Made by a program: the position numbers and the translations under genes | The notes under the pieces: model-generated | Database searches by the model: none | Seen by the model: only the letters and a program-made list of their open reading frames with translations | Told to the model about the DNA's origin: nothing | Source of the DNA: Rhodospirillaceae bacterium | GTDB lineage: Bacteria > Pseudomonadota > Alphaproteobacteria > Dongiales > Dongiaceae | NCBI GenBank assembly: GCA_016794075.1 | Contig: JAEUKU010000016.1 | Coordinates: forward strand, 1 to 16,329 | Reading direction: 5' to 3' | Length of the DNA stretch: 16,329 nt | Shown here: in pieces, positions 13,764-16,329 of the stretch | How the letters are laid out: each line of letters starts with the position of its first letter | Position numbering within the stretch: the first letter of the stretch is position 1

Positions 13764-14195
13764 GCCGAAAAACAGGGGTGCCAAGCTCTCGCCTGGCAGT
13801 CTGGCTAGGGACAATAACTTAAAAAAAACAGTTAGATATGCTGCAGATCAAGAAGTTAACGCAGGCTCTTCAGACTAGCTCTGGGGCAGCCGGCGGCATG
13901 ACGCCCCACCGCTGGATGCGGCGGGCTCAGCGACCTTCCTGTGGCGTCAAGGTCACAGCGTGTTCGCCGGGCCGCGCGAAGGCCCTGCGCGATCGGTCGG
14001 TCTCCGCGCAGGTGCGATACTCTTTCGATTATTGGTTGAGCCCTAGGGGCGCCGGGTCGGCCTGAATTCCGCGGTCGATCCGGCGATCCGGCCGCTGCCG
14101 GGCCTGACCGGCCGGCGGTCGCCCTCAGGTTGAGCCCGCCTCGCCGGCGGGAGATTCAGTTGATTTGAGCAATTTCGGGTGGGGCAGGTGGCGGC

Positions 14196-14627
14196 ATGAG
14201 CTATGCGGGTGACGTATCGCCGAGCGAGGCCTGGAACGGGCTCGCCAAGGACACAAAGGCCGCTTTGATCGACGTGCGCACGCAGCCGGAATGGAATTTC
14301 GTCGGCATTCCCGACCTGCGATCCCTTGGCAAGAAAACCGGTTTCGTCTCCTGGCAGGTCTATCCGCAGATGCAGGTCGATGCCGATTTCGTCGCCAAGG
14401 TCGAGCAGCTCCTTGCCGGGGTCAACGGCGGCGACAAGTCGGCGCCGATCTATTTCCTGTGCCGCAGCGGCGCGCGCTCGCGCGCGGCGGCGATCGCCAT
14501 GACCGCGGCGGGCTACGCGCAGTGCTACAACGTCGCCAGCGGCTTCGAGGGCGACGTCGATGCCGAGGGTCATCGCGGCAAGTCCAACGGCTGGAAGGCC
14601 GGCAATCTGCCCTGGGTGCAGCAATGA
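14196..14627 (+). CDS. Rhodanese-like domain protein upstream of dnaA
   Basis: A 143-residue single-domain rhodanese-like protein, presumably a cytoplasmic sulfurtransferase or persulfide carrier. The domain begins at ALIDVRTQPEW (23-33). The active-site loop is CRSGARSR (89-96) with Cys89 as the expected persulfide-carrying residue, followed by AAGYAQCYNVASGFEGD (104-120). The C-terminal GWKAGNLPW (132-140) is typical of this subgroup. ATG at 14196 follows a G-rich stretch with AGGTGG. Its stop overlaps an in-frame ATG of the dnaA frame (ATGA, 14624-14627), so the two genes are probably one transcript. The physiological sulfur acceptor is unknown. Confidence 0.88.
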   Translation: MSYAGDVSPSEAWNGLAKDTKAALIDVRTQPEWNFVGIPDLRSLGKKTGFVSWQVYPQMQVDADFVAKVEQLLAGVNGGDKSAPIYFLCRSGARSRAAAIAMTAAGYAQCYNVASGFEGDVDAEGHRGKSNGWKAGNLPWVQQ

Positions 14628-14659
14628 CCACGCGCATTCCGGATCATCGGGGGTATGGA

Positions 14660-16081
14660 ATGATGGACGTGAACAGCGATTCCATGTTGAACGCGCAATG
14701 GGCCCGCGTGCGCGGCCGACTGCGCGCCGAGTTCGGCGAGGCGACCTTCCGCTCCTGGCTGAAGCCGCTGACGCTCGCCGGCAAGCGCGGCGCCGATCTG
14801 CGCGTGGCGGTGCCGTCGCGCTTCATGCGCGACTGGGTGGCGACGCATTACGCCGACCGGCTGAAGGCGCTGTGGTCCTCCGAGAATCCCGAGATCCGCA
14901 CCGTCGAGGTGATCGTCGACGCGCAGCGCCCGAAGGACGAGGCGCTGGACAGCGGCCTCGACGCCGCCATCGATGACGGTGCGGTGGAGGACGAGGCCCC
15001 GGCCGTCCCGGCCGCGCCGCAGGTCGTCTCCGCGCGCGACGACGACAGCGTGGAAAGCGTCTCCGCCCCGCTCGATCCGCGCCTCACCTTCGAGAATTTC
15101 GTCGTCGGCAAGTCGAACGAGCTGGCGCATGCCGCGGCCTTGCGCGTGGCCGATGCCGACACCGTGCCCTTCAACCCGCTGTTCCTCTATGGCGGCGTCG
15201 GTCTGGGCAAGACGCATCTGATGCACGCCATCGCCTGGCATATCCGCACGCGCAAGCCGCAGAAGAAGGTGATCTACCTCTCCGCGGAAAAGTTCATGTA
15301 CCAGTTCATCCGCGCGCTGCGGAACAAGAGCACCATGTCGTTCAAGGAGCTGTTCCGCTCCGTCGACATCCTGATGGTGGACGACGTGCAGTTCATCATT
15401 GGCAAGGAATCGACCCAGGAGGAGTTCTTCCACACCTTTAACGCGCTGGCCGACCAGAACCGCCAGGTGGTGCTCTCCGCCGACAAGTCGCCCTCCGACC
15501 TGGAAGGGCTGGAGGAGCGCATGCGCTCCCGCCTCGGCTGGGGCCTGGTGGCCGACATCCACCCGACCACCTACGAATTACGTCTCGGCATCCTGCAGAC
15601 GCGGGCCGAGCAATCGGGCGTGCAGATCCCGCACAAGGTGCTGGAATTCCTGGCGCATCGCATATCCTCCAACGTGCGCGAGCTGGAAGGGGCGCTGACC
15701 CGCATCACCGCGCATGCGACCCTGGTCGGCCGCCCGGTGACGCTGGAATCGGCGCAGGAGTTGCTGCGCGACCTGCTGCGCGCGAATGATCGCCGGGTCA
15801 CCATCGAGGAGATCCAGAAGCGCGTCGCCGAGCATTTCAACATCAAGCTCGCCGACATGCAGTCGCCGCGCCGCGCCCGCTCGGTCGCCCGGCCGCGCCA
15901 GATCGCCATGTTCCTGGCCAAGCAGCTCACCACCCGCTCGCTGCCCGAGATCGGCCGCAAATTCGGCGGCCGCGACCACACCACCGTCATGCACGCGGTC
16001 AAGAAGGTCGAGGAACTGAGCGCCGCCGATGGCAGCTTCGCCGAGGATGTCGACCTGCTGAAGCGGATGCTGGATAGCTGA
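14660..16081 (+). CDS. dnaA: Chromosomal replication initiator DnaA
   Basis: A 473-residue AAA+ ATPase that binds DnaA boxes and opens the origin. Domain I is QWARVRGRLRAEFGEATFRSWLKPL (about 13-37), domain II a short acidic linker (about 90-138). Domain III has Walker A GGVGLGKT (178-185), Walker B ILMVDDVQF (237-245) and NVRELEGALTR (338-348). Domain IV ends with the signature GGRDHTTVMHAVKKV (436-450). ATG at 14660 has GGGGG six bases upstream and fits the usual N-terminus. ATG at 14624, overlapping the rhodanese stop, would add 12 residues and remains possible; a longer in-frame extension inside the rhodanese gene is not real. The downstream 248 bp contain a promoter, not a continuation of the operon. 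Confidence 0.97.
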   Translation: MMDVNSDSMLNAQWARVRGRLRAEFGEATFRSWLKPLTLAGKRGADLRVAVPSRFMRDWVATHYADRLKALWSSENPEIRTVEVIVDAQRPKDEALDSGLDAAIDDGAVEDEAPAVPAAPQVVSARDDDSVESVSAPLDPRLTFENFVVGKSNELAHAAALRVADADTVPFNPLFLYGGVGLGKTHLMHAIAWHIRTRKPQKKVIYLSAEKFMYQFIRALRNKSTMSFKELFRSVDILMVDDVQFIIGKESTQEEFFHTFNALADQNRQVVLSADKSPSDLEGLEERMRSRLGWGLVADIHPTTYELRLGILQTRAEQSGVQIPHKVLEFLAHRISSNVRELEGALTRITAHATLVGRPVTLESAQELLRDLLRANDRRVTIEEIQKRVAEHFNIKLADMQSPRRARSVARPRQIAMFLAKQLTTRSLPEIGRKFGGRDHTTVMHAVKKVEELSAADGSFAEDVDLLKRMLDS

Positions 16082-16125
16082 GGCCCGCCGTCCCGGGGCC
16101 GGGCAGGAGTGACCCGCTGCACCGC

Positions 16126-16147
16126 CCCAGGGCGCTCCCAGGGCGCT
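16126..16147. repeat. Tandem 11-bp repeat CCCAGGGCGCT with a distant inverted copy
   Basis: CCCAGGGCGCT occurs exactly twice in a row (16126-16136, 16137-16147). The inverse AGCGCCCTGG recurs at 16214-16223, so a 10-bp stem with a 66-base loop could form downstream of dnaA. Its role, for example dnaA transcript end structure, is unknown. Confidence 0.6.
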
Positions 16148-16234
16148 GCCGGAAGGGTGGGAAAGCGGCGCTTGGCCCGTCCAGACGAGAGGCCTGCCTA
16201 AAGCAATGTTTTCAGCGCCCTGGTCGGCCCCCGG

Positions 16235-16251
16235 AGGCCCCTTCTTGGCCT
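16235..16251 (+). terminator. Small hairpin AGGCC-N7-GGCCT after dnaA, weak terminator candidate
   Basis: The exact 5-bp stem (16235-16239, 16247-16251) is followed by GATTTGG rather than a T-run. It lies between the dnaA stop and the next promoter, so termination here is plausible but weakly supported. Confidence 0.3.
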
Positions 16252-16278
16252 GATTTGGCTGTTGCTTCCCGCCCATCC

Positions 16279-16287
16279 TGATATAAT
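16279..16287 (+). promoter_or_regulatory. Extended -10 promoter TGATATAAT at the right edge (probably for dnaN)
   Basis: A perfect TATAAT (16282-16287) preceded by TG one base upstream forms an extended -10. The -35 is weak (CTGTTG, 16259-16264, 17-bp spacer). A transcript from about 16294 would begin with a leader carrying the hairpin GGCCC/GGGCC (16307-16322), whose loop includes a GATTC site. The gene served lies outside the window; dnaN is inferred from common alphaproteobacterial order. Confidence 0.65.
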
Positions 16288-16329
16288 CCCCCACTTGCTG
16301 AAAAGCGGCCCTGATTCGGGCCTCTCCGC

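Larger units (their letters stand above)
13500..14195. other. 696-bp non-coding region between rpsT and the rhodanese-dnaA unit
   Basis: No convincing gene here: the two short open frames have low third-position GC and no ribosome binding site. It holds a 13-bp hairpin after rpsT (13568-13596), an exact 7-bp inverted repeat CTGTGGC/GCCACAG (13659-13678), one DnaA-box-like TTATCCCCA (13755-13763), an AT-rich tract with eight consecutive A (about 13810-13858), a tandem CGATCCGG pair (14076-14091), a 6-bp stem CCCGCC/GGCGGG (14135-14151) and four GANTC sites (13580, 13655, 13714, 14153). This suggests regulatory DNA for dnaA, possibly origin-related, but there are too few DnaA boxes to call oriC. 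Confidence 0.6.

Noticed and set aside
13637..13822. 61-codon plus-strand frame in the same gap
   Set aside because: No ribosome binding site and an Arg/Pro/Ser-rich unstructured product; it covers an inverted repeat and the DnaA-box-like site.
13810..13858. CtrA-type box (TTAA-N7-TTAA) in the AT-rich tract
   Set aside because: The only candidate has TTAA-N9-TTAG, with wrong spacing and a wrong half-site.
13838..14065. 75-codon plus-strand frame in the rpsT-rhodanese gap
   Set aside because: No ribosome binding site, low third-position GC compared with neighbours, and no recognisable motif.
13500..14195. Full oriC, tmRNA or SRP RNA in the intergenic region
   Set aside because: Only one DnaA-like box was found, and the conserved cores of tmRNA and SRP RNA are absent.

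Overview
The window is GC-rich chromosomal DNA of an alphaproteobacterium, most likely Rhodospirillales-like. I infer this from the gene content and order: dnaA lies downstream of rpsT, and a divergent dapF-mtaB-ftsY cluster follows, an arrangement I associate with alphaproteobacteria. The call comes from protein motifs and synteny, not from a database match. I found no tRNA, rRNA, CRISPR array, transposase or prophage gene.

Layout. (1) Positions 35-1566 (+) hold an HSL-type alpha/beta hydrolase overlapping a NudK-like Nudix hydrolase by ATGA. (2) Positions 1559-2969 hold a TetR-like regulator (-) divergent from an unrecognised 4-TM protein (+). Between them lie a good sigma-70 promoter, a perfect 23-bp palindrome and a second, imperfect palindrome. 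The regulator has no ATG, GTG or TTG start that would include its N-terminus and seems to use ATT. (3) Positions 2973-6299 (-) hold a MarR-EmrA-EmrB drug-efflux operon. Its promoter has a 12-bp palindrome between -35 and -10, and two inverted copies of a G-rich repeat with quadruplex potential separate emrA from emrB. (4) Positions 6376-9956 (-) hold an orphan HigA-like protein, tryptophan 2,3-dioxygenase and a fold-II PLP enzyme with overlapping ends, then an Nramp-family transporter with non-canonical metal-site motifs. (5) Positions 9986-13048 (-) hold dapF-mtaB-ftsY with overlapping ends. (6) Positions 13239-16081 (+) hold rpsT, a 696-bp non-coding stretch, a rhodanese-domain protein and dnaA. 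A strong extended -10 promoter at the right edge points to a gene just outside, by synteny probably dnaN.

How the parts fit. The right half is core housekeeping: replication initiation, ribosomal protein S20, lysine/peptidoglycan precursor synthesis, tRNA methylthiolation and the SRP receptor. The left half is accessory metabolism and stress: hydrolase, nucleotide-sugar hydrolysis, efflux, metal transport and tryptophan breakdown. The most interesting unexplained items are the TetR/4-TM pair with its unusual start codon and tidy operators, the antitoxin-like gene coupled to tryptophan dioxygenase, the G-rich inverted repeats inside the efflux operon, and the non-coding region before the rhodanese-dnaA unit.
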